Positions 9,023 to 20,500 of a stretch of 22,500 nt of DNA are shown piece by piece. Both the position numbers and the translations under genes were made by a program. The stretch lies in contig CAIIXF020000126.1 in the NCBI GenBank assembly GCA_903813345.2, positions 1-22,500 of the forward strand, written 5' to 3'. Numbering within the stretch: position 1 is the stretch's first letter; each line of letters opens with the position of its first letter. Below the pieces are notes generated by a model. It searched no databases. It was given only the letters and a program-made list of their open reading frames with translations, and had not been told where the DNA came from. This stretch comes from Owenia fusiformis (Eukaryota > Annelida > Polychaeta > Sabellida > Oweniidae).

Positions 9023-10788
9023 GAGTTATACAGGAGCTACTGGGTAATCAGTGGGGCTATAATTTTAAATTTGGTCTTAAATGATGCCTTTAGGTTGTTT
9101 GTCAACATTTCTGCCCAGAATGCAATTATAGACTGATGACGTAAAAAGTTATGACGTCATTTCCGGTTTCGACTAAAATATTTATTTTGCGTATTTTTTC
9201 AAAATCTTTTTTTTTGTTTTTGCCTATTTTGAGGTCACTGATTATGAATCTGAAAACCGTTTGTCGATTCGACTTTTAGTTTTTGAGATATGGGTGGGGG
9301 GCTGGACTTAGAAAATTTTTCGACATTTTTTTTCAATTTTATTTTTTTTTATTTTTTTTATTTTTTTTCCAACGTAACATTACACCCTGATTCATTATCA
9401 CTTGACCAAATTTAAATCCGACTTTTACTTAACGAAATATAATTTTTTAAAGTTCAGAATATTAACACATTGAGTCAATGGGGAATTCCCCTATTATCGC
9501 CCACTTGTTTTTAGGTATTAGGGTTAGGGTTAGGGTTAGGGTTAGGGTTAGGATTAGGGCCCAACTTATCCGAACATGGCCGGTCTATAATTCTGAATTT
9601 TTCTTAAAAGTTAGGGTTAGGGTTAGGGTTAGGGTTAGGGTTAGGGTTAGGATTAGGGCCCAACTACTACGAACGTGGCCGGTCTATAATTCTGAATTTT
9701 TCATAAAAGTTGTATATGAGTCCCAGAAGTAAGAATCCACTAGGCACTCAATTATAGACCTGTACCGGAAGAAGCTATGATGTCATATCCGGTTTGTACC
9801 AAAACTTTTTAAATCGTTTATTTTAAAAAAAATGTTTTGTTTTACCCTATTTTGAAAAAGGGTTAGGGTTAGGGTTAGGGAAAATCTATCACCGGAAGTC
9901 TGGCCATCTTGATGCAACAACACGGTGTTGTTGGGTTAGGGTTAGGGTTAGGGTTAGGGTTAGGGTTAGGGTTAGGATTAGGGCCCAACTACTACGAACG
10001 TGGCCGGTCTATAATTCTGAATTTTTCATAAAAGTTGTATATGAGTCCCAGAAGTAAGAATCCACTAGGCACTCAATTATAGACCTGTACCGGAAGAAGC
10101 TATGATGTCATATCCGGTTTGTACCAAAACTTTTTAAATCGTTTATTTTAAAAAAAATGTTTTGTTTTACCCTATTTTGAAAAAGGGTTAGGGTTAGGGT
10201 TAGGGAAAATCTATCACCGGAAGTCTGGCCATCTTGATGCAACAACACGGTGTTGTTGCATCACGATACTCCCCAGTGTATATCTCGAAAAGTAAAAGTC
10301 GGATGGAAAAACAGATTACAGATTCATAATCAGAGACCTCAAAATAGGGTTAGGGTTAGGGTTAGGTTAGGGTTAGGGTTAGGGTATAACCCTGAAGAAA
10401 GGTGATTTGAATCCTTTATTAGGGTTAGGGTTAGGATTAGGGCCCAACTACTACGAACGTGGCCGGTCTATAATTCTGAATTTTTCATAAAAGTTATATA
10501 TGAGTCCCAGAAGTAAGAATCCACTAGGCACTCAATTATAGACCTGTACCGGAAGAAGCTATGATGTCATATCCGGTTTGTACCAAAACTTTTTAAATCG
10601 TTTATTTTAAAAAAAATGTTTTGTTTTACCCTATTTTGAAAAAGGGTTAGGGTTAGGGTTAGGGAAAATCTATCACCGGAAGTCTGGCCATCTTGATGCA
10701 ACAACACGGTGTTGTTGGGTTAGGGTTAGGGTTAGGGTTAGGGTTAGGGTTAGGGTTAGGGTTAGGGTTAGGGTTAGGGTTAGGGTTA
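9023..10788 (+). repeat. Composite subtelomeric unit 6 (1,766 bp)
   Basis: Modules: A 9023-9517; tract 9518-9552; b 9553-9612; tract 9613-9651; B1 9652-9933; tract 9934-9976; B2 9977-10258; C 10259-10435; B3 10436-10717; long tract 10718-10788. First unit with the A-to-T change at 9090 that is shared by units 7 and 8. One T is missing from the last T run of A. Its third B has a private G-to-A change at 10496. Confidence 0.97.
10718..10788 (+). repeat. Long interstitial TTAGGG tract, unit 6/7 (71 bp)
   Basis: Perfect hexamers in telomere orientation between the third B of unit 6 and A of unit 7. Confidence 0.97.
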
Positions 10789-12695
10789 GAGTTATACAGG
10801 AGCTACTGGGTAATCAGTGGGGCTATAATTTTAAATTTGGTCTTAAATGATGCCTTTAGGTTGTTTGTCAACATTTCTGCCCAGAATGCAATTATAGACT
10901 GATGACGTAAAAAGTTATGACGTCATTTCCGGTTTCGACTAAAATATTTATTTTGCGTATTTTTTCAAAATCTTTTTTTTTGTTTTTGCCTATTTTGAGG
11001 TCACTGATTATGAATCTGAAAACCGTTTGTCGATTCGACTTTTAGTTTTTGAGATATGGGTGGGGGGCTGGACTTAAAAAATTTTTCGACATTTTTTTTC
11101 AATTTTATTTTTTTTTATTTTTTTTATTTTTTTTTCCAACGTAACATTACACCCTGATTCATTATCACTTGACCAAATTTAAATCCGACTTTTACTTAAC
11201 GAAATATAATTTTTTAAAGTTCAGAATATTAACACATTGAGTCAATGGGGAATTCCCCTATTATCGCCCACTTGTTTTTAGGTATTAGGGTTAGGGTTAG
11301 GGTTAGGGTTAGGGTTAGGATTAGGGCCCAACTTATCCGAACATGGCCGGTCTATAATTCTGAATTTTTCTTAAAAGTTAGGGTTAGGGTTAGGGTTAGG
11401 GTTAGGGTTAGGGTTAGGATTAGGGCCCAACTACTACGAACGTGGCCGGTCTATAATTCTGAATTTTTCATAAAAGTTGTATATGAGTCCCAGAAGTAAG
11501 AATCCACTAGGCACTCAATTATAGACCTGTACCGGAAGAAGCTATGATGTCATATCCGGTTTGTACCAAAACTTTTTAAATCGTTTATTTTAAAAAAAAT
11601 GTTTTGTTTTACCCTATTTTGAAAAAGGGTTAGGGTTAGGGTTAGGGAAAATCTATCACCGGAAGTCTGGCCATCTTGATGCAACAACACGGTGTTGTTG
11701 CATCACGATACTCCCCAGTGTATATCTCGAAAAGTAAAAGTCGGATGGAAAAACAGATTACAGATTCATAATCAGAGACCTCAAAATAGGGTTAGGGTTA
11801 GGGTTAGGTTAGGGTTAGGGTTAGGGTATAACCCTGAAGAAAGGTGATTTGAATCCTTTATTAGGGTTAGGGTTAGGATTAGGGCCCAACTACTACGAAC
11901 GTGGCCGGTCTATAATTCTGAATTTTTCATAAAAGTTGTATATGAGTCCCAGAAGTAAGAATCCACTAGGCACTCAATTATAGACCTGTACCGGAAGAAG
12001 CTATGATGTCATATCCGGTTTGTACCAAAACTTTTTAAATCGTTTATTTTAAAAAAAATGTTTTGTTTTACCCTATTTTGAAAAAGGGTTAGGGTTAGGG
12101 TTAGGGAAAATCTATCACCGGAAGTCTGGCCATCTTGATGCAACAACACGGTGTTGTTGCATCACGATACTCCCCAGTGTATATCTCGAAAAGTAAAAGT
12201 CGGATGGAAAAACAGATTACAGATTCATAATCAGAGACCTCAAAATAGGGTTAGGGTTAGGGTTAGGTTAGGGTTAGGGTTAGGGTATAACCCTGAAGAA
12301 AGGTGATTTGAATCCTTTATTAGGGTTAGGGTTAGGATTAGGGCCCAACTACTACGAACGTGGCCGGTCTATAATTCTGAATTTTTCATAAAAGTTGTAT
12401 ATGAGTCCCAGAAGTAAGAATCCACTAGGCACTCAATTATAGACCTGTACCGGAAGAAGCTATGATGTCATATCCGGTTTGTACCAAAACTTTTTAAATC
12501 GTTTATTTTAAAAAAAATGTTTTGTTTTACCCTATTTTGAAAAAGGGTTAGGGTTAGGGTTAGGGAAAATCTATCACCGGAAGTCTGGCCATCTTGATGC
12601 AACAACACGGTGTTGTTGGGTTAGGGTTAGGGTTAGGGTTAGGGTTAGGGTTAGGGTTAGGGTTAGGGTTAGGGTTAGGGTTAGGGTTAGGGTTA
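10789..12695 (+). repeat. Variant composite unit 7 with a second C (1,907 bp)
   Basis: Modules: A 10789-11284; tract 11285-11319; b 11320-11379; tract 11380-11418; B1 11419-11700; C 11701-11877; B2 11878-12159; C 12160-12336; B3 12337-12618; long tract 12619-12695. Where other units have a 37-43 bp TTAGGG tract between the first two B copies, this one has a complete 177-bp C, so it reads B-C-B-C-B. Unequal exchange or gene conversion between B copies would produce it. A carries a private G-to-A change at 11077. Confidence 0.96.
12619..12695 (+). repeat. Long interstitial TTAGGG tract, unit 7/8 (77 bp)
   Basis: Perfect hexamers in telomere orientation; the last internal long tract before the terminal unit. 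Confidence 0.97.
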
Positions 12696-14347
12696 GAGTT
12701 ATACAGGAGCTACTGGGTAATCAGTGGGGCTATAATTTTAAATTTGGTCTTAAATGATGCCTTTAAGTTGTTTGTCAACATTTCTGCCCAGAATGCAATT
12801 ATAGACTGATGACGTAAAAAGTTATGACGTCATTTCCGGTTTCGACTAAAATATTTATTTTGCGTATTTTTTCAAAATCTTTTTTTTTGTTTTTGCCTAT
12901 TTTGAGGTCACTGATTATGAATCTGAAAACCGTTTGTCGATTCGACTTTTAGTTTTTGAGATATGGGTGGGGGGCTGGACTTAGAAAATTTTTCGACATT
13001 TTTTTTCAATTTTATTTTTTTTTATTTTTTTTATTTTTTTTCCAACGTAACATTACACCCTGATTCATTATCACTTGACCAAATTTAAATCCGACTTTTA
13101 CTTAACGAAATATAATTTTTTAAAGTTCAGAATATTAACACATTGAGTCAATGGGGAATTCCCCTATTATCGCCCACTTGTTTTTAGGTATTAGGGTTAG
13201 GGTTAGGGTTAGGGTTAGGGTTAGGATTAGGGCCCAACTTATCCGAACATGGCCGGTCTATAATTCTGAATTTTTCTTAAAAGTTAGGGTTAGGGTTAGG
13301 GTTAGGGTTAGGGTTAGGGTTAGGATTAGGGCCCAACTACTACGAACGTGGCCGGTCTATAATTCTGAATTTTTCATAAAAGTTGTATATGAGTCCCAGA
13401 AGTAAGAATCCACTAGGCACTCAATTATAGACCTGTACCGGAAGAAGCTATGATGTCATATCCGGTTTGTACCAAAACTTTTTAAATCGTTTATTTTAAA
13501 AAAAATGTTTTGTTTTACCCTATTTTGAAAAAGGGTTAGGGTTAGGGTTAGGGAAAATCTATCACCGGAAGTCTGGCCATCTTGATGCAACAACACGGTG
13601 TTGTTGGGTTAGGGTTAGGGTTAGGGTTAGGGTTAGGGTTAGGGTTAGGATTAGGGCCCAACTACTACGAACGTGGCCGGTCTATAATTCTGAATTTTTC
13701 ATAAAAGTTGTATATGAGTCCCAGAAGTAAGAATCCACTAGGCACTCAATTATAGACCTGTACCGGAAGAAGCTATGATGTCATATCCGGTTTGTACCAA
13801 AACTTTTTAAATCGTTTATTTTAAAAAAAATGTTTTGTTTTACCCTATTTTGAAAAAGGGTTAGGGTTAGGGTTAGGGAAAATCTATCACCGGAAGTCTG
13901 GCCATCTTGATGCAACAACACGGTGTTGTTGCATCACGATACTCCCCAGTGTATATCTCGAAAAGTAAAAGTCGGATGGAAAAACAGATTACAGATTCAT
14001 AATCAGAGACCTCAAAATAGGGTTAGGGTTAGGGTTAGGTTAGGGTTAGGGTTAGGGTATAACCCTGAAGAAAGGTGATTTGAATCCTTTATTAGGGTTA
14101 GGGTTAGGATTAGGGCCCAACTACTACGAACGTGGCCGGTCTATAATTCTGAATTTTTCATAAAAGTTGTATATGAGTCCCAGAAGTAAGAATCCACTAG
14201 GCACTCAATTATAGACCTGTACCGGAAGAAGCTATGATGTCATATCCGGTTTGTACCAAAACTTTTTAAATCGTTTATTTTAAAAAAAATGTTTTGTTTT
14301 ACCCTATTTTGAAAAAGGGTTAGGGTTAGGGTTAGGGAAAATCTATC

Positions 14348-14369
14348 ACCGGAAGTCTGGCCATCTTGA
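14348..14369 (+). promoter_or_regulatory. ETS/YY1-like pair next to the telomere, possible telomeric-RNA promoter
   Basis: ACCGGAAGT (14348-14356) is a full ETS/GABP-type consensus, and GCCATCTTG (14360-14368) fits the core of a YY1 site on the opposite strand. The pair lies 11-32 bp before the first telomeric hexamer. Both motif types often mark transcription starts in animals. A start here, reading right, would make UUAGGG-repeat RNA of the TERRA kind. Every B module carries the same pair (1063-1071 for the ETS site in the first), usually just before a TTAGGG tract. No TATA box or transcript evidence is available. Confidence 0.3.
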
Positions 14370-14379
14370 TGCAACAACA
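14367..14379 (+). repeat. Half palindrome at the subtelomere/telomere junction
   Basis: Thirteen bases of the 14-base left arm remain, followed at once by GGGTTA repeats. The break lies 2 nt before the position of the palindrome's centre. It is a different junction from the 14 internal B-to-TTAGGG junctions, so it represents a separate event. Confidence 0.93.
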
Positions 14380-17300
14380 GGGTTAGGGTTAGGGTTAGGG
14401 TTAGGGTTAGGGTTAGGGTTAGGGTTAGGGTTAGGGTTAGGGTTAGGGTTAGGGTTAGGGTTAGGGTTAGGGTTAGGGTTAGGGTTAGGGTTAGGGTTAG
14501 GGTTAGGGTTAGGGTTAGGGTTAGGGTTAGGGTTAGGGTTAGGGTTAGGGTTAGGGTTAGGGTTAGGGTTAGGGTTAGGGTTAGGGTTAGGGTTAGGGTT
14601 AGGGTTAGGGTTAGGGTTAGGGTTAGGGTTAGGGTTAGGGTTAGGGTTAGGGTTAGGGTTAGGGTTAGGGTTAGGGTTAGGGTTAGGGTTAGGGTTAGGG
14701 TTAGGGTTAGGGTTAGGGTTAGGGTTAGGGTTAGGGTTAGGGTTAGGGTTAGGGTTAGGGTTAGGGTTAGGGTTAGGGTTAGGGTTAGGGTTAGGGTTAG
14801 GGTTAGGGTTAGGGTTAGGGTTAGGGTTAGGGTTAGGGTTAGGGTTAGGGTTAGGGTTAGGGTTAGGGTTAGGGTTAGGGTTAGGGTTAGGGTTAGGGTT
14901 AGGGTTAGGGTTAGGGTTAGGGTTAGGGTTAGGGTTAGGGTTAGGGTTAGGGTTAGGGTTAGGGTTAGGGTTAGGGTTAGGGTTAGGGTTAGGGTTAGGG
15001 TTAGGGTTAGGGTTAGGGTTAGGGTTAGGGTTAGGGTTAGGGTTAGGGTTAGGGTTAGGGTTAGGGTTAGGGTTAGGGTTAGGGTTAGGGTTAGGGTTAG
15101 GGTTAGGGTTAGGGTTAGGGTTAGGGTTAGGGTTAGGGTTAGGGTTAGGGTTAGGGTTAGGGTTAGGGTTAGGGTTAGGGTTAGGGTTAGGGTTAGGGTT
15201 AGGGTTAGGGTTAGGGTTAGGGTTAGGGTTAGGGTTAGGGTTAGGGTTAGGGTTAGGGTTAGGGTTAGGGTTAGGGTTAGGGTTAGGGTTAGGGTTAGGG
15301 TTAGGGTTAGGGTTAGGGTTAGGGTTAGGGTTAGGGTTAGGGTTAGGGTTAGGGTTAGGGTTAGGGTTAGGGTTAGGGTTAGGGTTAGGGTTAGGGTTAG
15401 GGTTAGGGTTAGGGTTAGGGTTAGGGTTAGGGTTAGGGTTAGGGTTAGGGTTAGGGTTAGGGTTAGGGTTAGGGTTAGGGTTAGGGTTAGGGTTAGGGTT
15501 AGGGTTAGGGTTAGGGTTAGGGTTAGGGTTAGGGTTAGGGTTAGGGTTAGGGTTAGGGTTAGGGTTAGGGTTAGGGTTAGGGTTAGGGTTAGGGTTAGGG
15601 TTAGGGTTAGGGTTAGGGTTAGGGTTAGGGTTAGGGTTAGGGTTAGGGTTAGGGTTAGGGTTAGGGTTAGGGTTAGGGTTAGGGTTAGGGTTAGGGTTAG
15701 GGTTAGGGTTAGGGTTAGGGTTAGGGTTAGGGTTAGGGTTAGGGTTAGGGTTAGGGTTAGGGTTAGGGTTAGGGTTAGGGTTAGGGTTAGGGTTAGGGTT
15801 AGGGTTAGGGTTAGGGTTAGGGTTAGGGTTAGGGTTAGGGTTAGGGTTAGGGTTAGGGTTAGGGTTAGGGTTAGGGTTAGGGTTAGGGTTAGGGTTAGGG
15901 TTAGGGTTAGGGTTAGGGTTAGGGTTAGGGTTAGGGTTAGGGTTAGGGTTAGGGTTAGGGTTAGGGTTAGGGTTAGGGTTAGGGTTAGGGTTAGGGTTAG
16001 GGTTAGGGTTAGGGTTAGGGTTAGGGTTAGGGTTAGGGTTAGGGTTAGGGTTAGGGTTAGGGTTAGGGTTAGGGTTAGGGTTAGGGTTAGGGTTAGGGTT
16101 AGGGTTAGGGTTAGGGTTAGGGTTAGGGTTAGGGTTAGGGTTAGGGTTAGGGTTAGGGTTAGGGTTAGGGTTAGGGTTAGGGTTAGGGTTAGGGTTAGGG
16201 TTAGGGTTAGGGTTAGGGTTAGGGTTAGGGTTAGGGTTAGGGTTAGGGTTAGGGTTAGGGTTAGGGTTAGGGTTAGGGTTAGGGTTAGGGTTAGGGTTAG
16301 GGTTAGGGTTAGGGTTAGGGTTAGGGTTAGGGTTAGGGTTAGGGTTAGGGTTAGGGTTAGGGTTAGGGTTAGGGTTAGGGTTAGGGTTAGGGTTAGGGTT
16401 AGGGTTAGGGTTAGGGTTAGGGTTAGGGTTAGGGTTAGGGTTAGGGTTAGGGTTAGGGTTAGGGTTAGGGTTAGGGTTAGGGTTAGGGTTAGGGTTAGGG
16501 TTAGGGTTAGGGTTAGGGTTAGGGTTAGGGTTAGGGTTAGGGTTAGGGTTAGGGTTAGGGTTAGGGTTAGGGTTAGGGTTAGGGTTAGGGTTAGGGTTAG
16601 GGTTAGGGTTAGGGTTAGGGTTAGGGTTAGGGTTAGGGTTAGGGTTAGGGTTAGGGTTAGGGTTAGGGTTAGGGTTAGGGTTAGGGTTAGGGTTAGGGTT
16701 AGGGTTAGGGTTAGGGTTAGGGTTAGGGTTAGGGTTAGGGTTAGGGTTAGGGTTAGGGTTAGGGTTAGGGTTAGGGTTAGGGTTAGGGTTAGGGTTAGGG
16801 TTAGGGTTAGGGTTAGGGTTAGGGTTAGGGTTAGGGTTAGGGTTAGGGTTAGGGTTAGGGTTAGGGTTAGGGTTAGGGTTAGGGTTAGGGTTAGGGTTAG
16901 GGTTAGGGTTAGGGTTAGGGTTAGGGTTAGGGTTAGGGTTAGGGTTAGGGTTAGGGTTAGGGTTAGGGTTAGGGTTAGGGTTAGGGTTAGGGTTAGGGTT
17001 AGGGTTAGGGTTAGGGTTAGGGTTAGGGTTAGGGTTAGGGTTAGGGTTAGGGTTAGGGTTAGGGTTAGGGTTAGGGTTAGGGTTAGGGTTAGGGTTAGGG
17101 TTAGGGTTAGGGTTAGGGTTAGGGTTAGGGTTAGGGTTAGGGTTAGGGTTAGGGTTAGGGTTAGGGTTAGGGTTAGGGTTAGGGTTAGGGTTAGGGTTAG
17201 GGTTAGGGTTAGGGTTAGGGTTAGGGTTAGGGTTAGGGTTAGGGTTAGGGTTAGGGTTAGGGTTAGGGTTAGGGTTAGGGTTAGGGTTAGGGTTAGGGTT

Positions 17301-17502
17301 AGGGTTAGGGTTAGGGTTAGGGTTAGGGTTAGGGTTAGGGTTAGGGTTAGGGTTAGGGTTAGGGTTAGGGTTAGGGTTAGGGTTAGGGTTAGGGTTAGGG
17401 TTAGGGTTAGGGTTAGGGTTAGGGTTAGGGTTAGGGTTAGGGTTAGGGTTAGGGTTAGGGTTAGGGTTAGGGTTAGGGTTAGGGTTAGGGTTAGGGTTAG
17501 GG

Positions 17503-17514
17503 TTAGGGTAGGGT
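17503..17514 (+). other. Five-base variant TAGGG in the telomere
   Basis: At 17509 one T is missing, giving GGGTAGGG where GGGTTAGGG is expected, and the repeat phase shifts by one. It is either a real variant unit or a single-base consensus error. Confidence 0.85.
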
Positions 17515-20500
17515 TAGGGTTAGGGTTAGGGTTAGGGTTAGGGTTAGGGTTAGGGTTAGGGTTAGGGTTAGGGTTAGGGTTAGGGTTAGGGTTAGGGTTA
17601 GGGTTAGGGTTAGGGTTAGGGTTAGGGTTAGGGTTAGGGTTAGGGTTAGGGTTAGGGTTAGGGTTAGGGTTAGGGTTAGGGTTAGGGTTAGGGTTAGGGT
17701 TAGGGTTAGGGTTAGGGTTAGGGTTAGGGTTAGGGTTAGGGTTAGGGTTAGGGTTAGGGTTAGGGTTAGGGTTAGGGTTAGGGTTAGGGTTAGGGTTAGG
17801 GTTAGGGTTAGGGTTAGGGTTAGGGTTAGGGTTAGGGTTAGGGTTAGGGTTAGGGTTAGGGTTAGGGTTAGGGTTAGGGTTAGGGTTAGGGTTAGGGTTA
17901 GGGTTAGGGTTAGGGTTAGGGTTAGGGTTAGGGTTAGGGTTAGGGTTAGGGTTAGGGTTAGGGTTAGGGTTAGGGTTAGGGTTAGGGTTAGGGTTAGGGT
18001 TAGGGTTAGGGTTAGGGTTAGGGTTAGGGTTAGGGTTAGGGTTAGGGTTAGGGTTAGGGTTAGGGTTAGGGTTAGGGTTAGGGTTAGGGTTAGGGTTAGG
18101 GTTAGGGTTAGGGTTAGGGTTAGGGTTAGGGTTAGGGTTAGGGTTAGGGTTAGGGTTAGGGTTAGGGTTAGGGTTAGGGTTAGGGTTAGGGTTAGGGTTA
18201 GGGTTAGGGTTAGGGTTAGGGTTAGGGTTAGGGTTAGGGTTAGGGTTAGGGTTAGGGTTAGGGTTAGGGTTAGGGTTAGGGTTAGGGTTAGGGTTAGGGT
18301 TAGGGTTAGGGTTAGGGTTAGGGTTAGGGTTAGGGTTAGGGTTAGGGTTAGGGTTAGGGTTAGGGTTAGGGTTAGGGTTAGGGTTAGGGTTAGGGTTAGG
18401 GTTAGGGTTAGGGTTAGGGTTAGGGTTAGGGTTAGGGTTAGGGTTAGGGTTAGGGTTAGGGTTAGGGTTAGGGTTAGGGTTAGGGTTAGGGTTAGGGTTA
18501 GGGTTAGGGTTAGGGTTAGGGTTAGGGTTAGGGTTAGGGTTAGGGTTAGGGTTAGGGTTAGGGTTAGGGTTAGGGTTAGGGTTAGGGTTAGGGTTAGGGT
18601 TAGGGTTAGGGTTAGGGTTAGGGTTAGGGTTAGGGTTAGGGTTAGGGTTAGGGTTAGGGTTAGGGTTAGGGTTAGGGTTAGGGTTAGGGTTAGGGTTAGG
18701 GTTAGGGTTAGGGTTAGGGTTAGGGTTAGGGTTAGGGTTAGGGTTAGGGTTAGGGTTAGGGTTAGGGTTAGGGTTAGGGTTAGGGTTAGGGTTAGGGTTA
18801 GGGTTAGGGTTAGGGTTAGGGTTAGGGTTAGGGTTAGGGTTAGGGTTAGGGTTAGGGTTAGGGTTAGGGTTAGGGTTAGGGTTAGGGTTAGGGTTAGGGT
18901 TAGGGTTAGGGTTAGGGTTAGGGTTAGGGTTAGGGTTAGGGTTAGGGTTAGGGTTAGGGTTAGGGTTAGGGTTAGGGTTAGGGTTAGGGTTAGGGTTAGG
19001 GTTAGGGTTAGGGTTAGGGTTAGGGTTAGGGTTAGGGTTAGGGTTAGGGTTAGGGTTAGGGTTAGGGTTAGGGTTAGGGTTAGGGTTAGGGTTAGGGTTA
19101 GGGTTAGGGTTAGGGTTAGGGTTAGGGTTAGGGTTAGGGTTAGGGTTAGGGTTAGGGTTAGGGTTAGGGTTAGGGTTAGGGTTAGGGTTAGGGTTAGGGT
19201 TAGGGTTAGGGTTAGGGTTAGGGTTAGGGTTAGGGTTAGGGTTAGGGTTAGGGTTAGGGTTAGGGTTAGGGTTAGGGTTAGGGTTAGGGTTAGGGTTAGG
19301 GTTAGGGTTAGGGTTAGGGTTAGGGTTAGGGTTAGGGTTAGGGTTAGGGTTAGGGTTAGGGTTAGGGTTAGGGTTAGGGTTAGGGTTAGGGTTAGGGTTA
19401 GGGTTAGGGTTAGGGTTAGGGTTAGGGTTAGGGTTAGGGTTAGGGTTAGGGTTAGGGTTAGGGTTAGGGTTAGGGTTAGGGTTAGGGTTAGGGTTAGGGT
19501 TAGGGTTAGGGTTAGGGTTAGGGTTAGGGTTAGGGTTAGGGTTAGGGTTAGGGTTAGGGTTAGGGTTAGGGTTAGGGTTAGGGTTAGGGTTAGGGTTAGG
19601 GTTAGGGTTAGGGTTAGGGTTAGGGTTAGGGTTAGGGTTAGGGTTAGGGTTAGGGTTAGGGTTAGGGTTAGGGTTAGGGTTAGGGTTAGGGTTAGGGTTA
19701 GGGTTAGGGTTAGGGTTAGGGTTAGGGTTAGGGTTAGGGTTAGGGTTAGGGTTAGGGTTAGGGTTAGGGTTAGGGTTAGGGTTAGGGTTAGGGTTAGGGT
19801 TAGGGTTAGGGTTAGGGTTAGGGTTAGGGTTAGGGTTAGGGTTAGGGTTAGGGTTAGGGTTAGGGTTAGGGTTAGGGTTAGGGTTAGGGTTAGGGTTAGG
19901 GTTAGGGTTAGGGTTAGGGTTAGGGTTAGGGTTAGGGTTAGGGTTAGGGTTAGGGTTAGGGTTAGGGTTAGGGTTAGGGTTAGGGTTAGGGTTAGGGTTA
20001 GGGTTAGGGTTAGGGTTAGGGTTAGGGTTAGGGTTAGGGTTAGGGTTAGGGTTAGGGTTAGGGTTAGGGTTAGGGTTAGGGTTAGGGTTAGGGTTAGGGT
20101 TAGGGTTAGGGTTAGGGTTAGGGTTAGGGTTAGGGTTAGGGTTAGGGTTAGGGTTAGGGTTAGGGTTAGGGTTAGGGTTAGGGTTAGGGTTAGGGTTAGG
20201 GTTAGGGTTAGGGTTAGGGTTAGGGTTAGGGTTAGGGTTAGGGTTAGGGTTAGGGTTAGGGTTAGGGTTAGGGTTAGGGTTAGGGTTAGGGTTAGGGTTA
20301 GGGTTAGGGTTAGGGTTAGGGTTAGGGTTAGGGTTAGGGTTAGGGTTAGGGTTAGGGTTAGGGTTAGGGTTAGGGTTAGGGTTAGGGTTAGGGTTAGGGT
20401 TAGGGTTAGGGTTAGGGTTAGGGTTAGGGTTAGGGTTAGGGTTAGGGTTAGGGTTAGGGTTAGGGTTAGGGTTAGGGTTAGGGTTAGGGTTAGGGTTAGG

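Larger units (their letters stand above)
12696..14379 (+). repeat. Terminal composite unit 8, truncated at the telomere
   Basis: Modules: A 12696-13190; tract 13191-13225; b 13226-13285; tract 13286-13324; B1 13325-13606; tract 13607-13649; B2 13650-13931; C 13932-14108; B3 14109-14379. The last B is 271 bp instead of 282 and passes directly into the terminal telomere; the break falls next to the centre of the palindrome. A carries a private G-to-A change at 12766 besides the A-to-T change shared with units 6 and 7, and its last T run is one T short, as in unit 6. Confidence 0.97.

Noticed and set aside
1-14379. Regular repeat-spacer layout resembling a CRISPR array
   Set aside because: The repeat is the telomere hexamer in tracts of variable length, and the spacers are long and the same in every unit. 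The context is a eukaryotic chromosome end.
194-14379. tRNA, rRNA or other structured RNA genes within the unit
   Set aside because: No tRNA box A/B arrangement, rRNA stretch or snRNA-like element was recognised in A, b, B or C.
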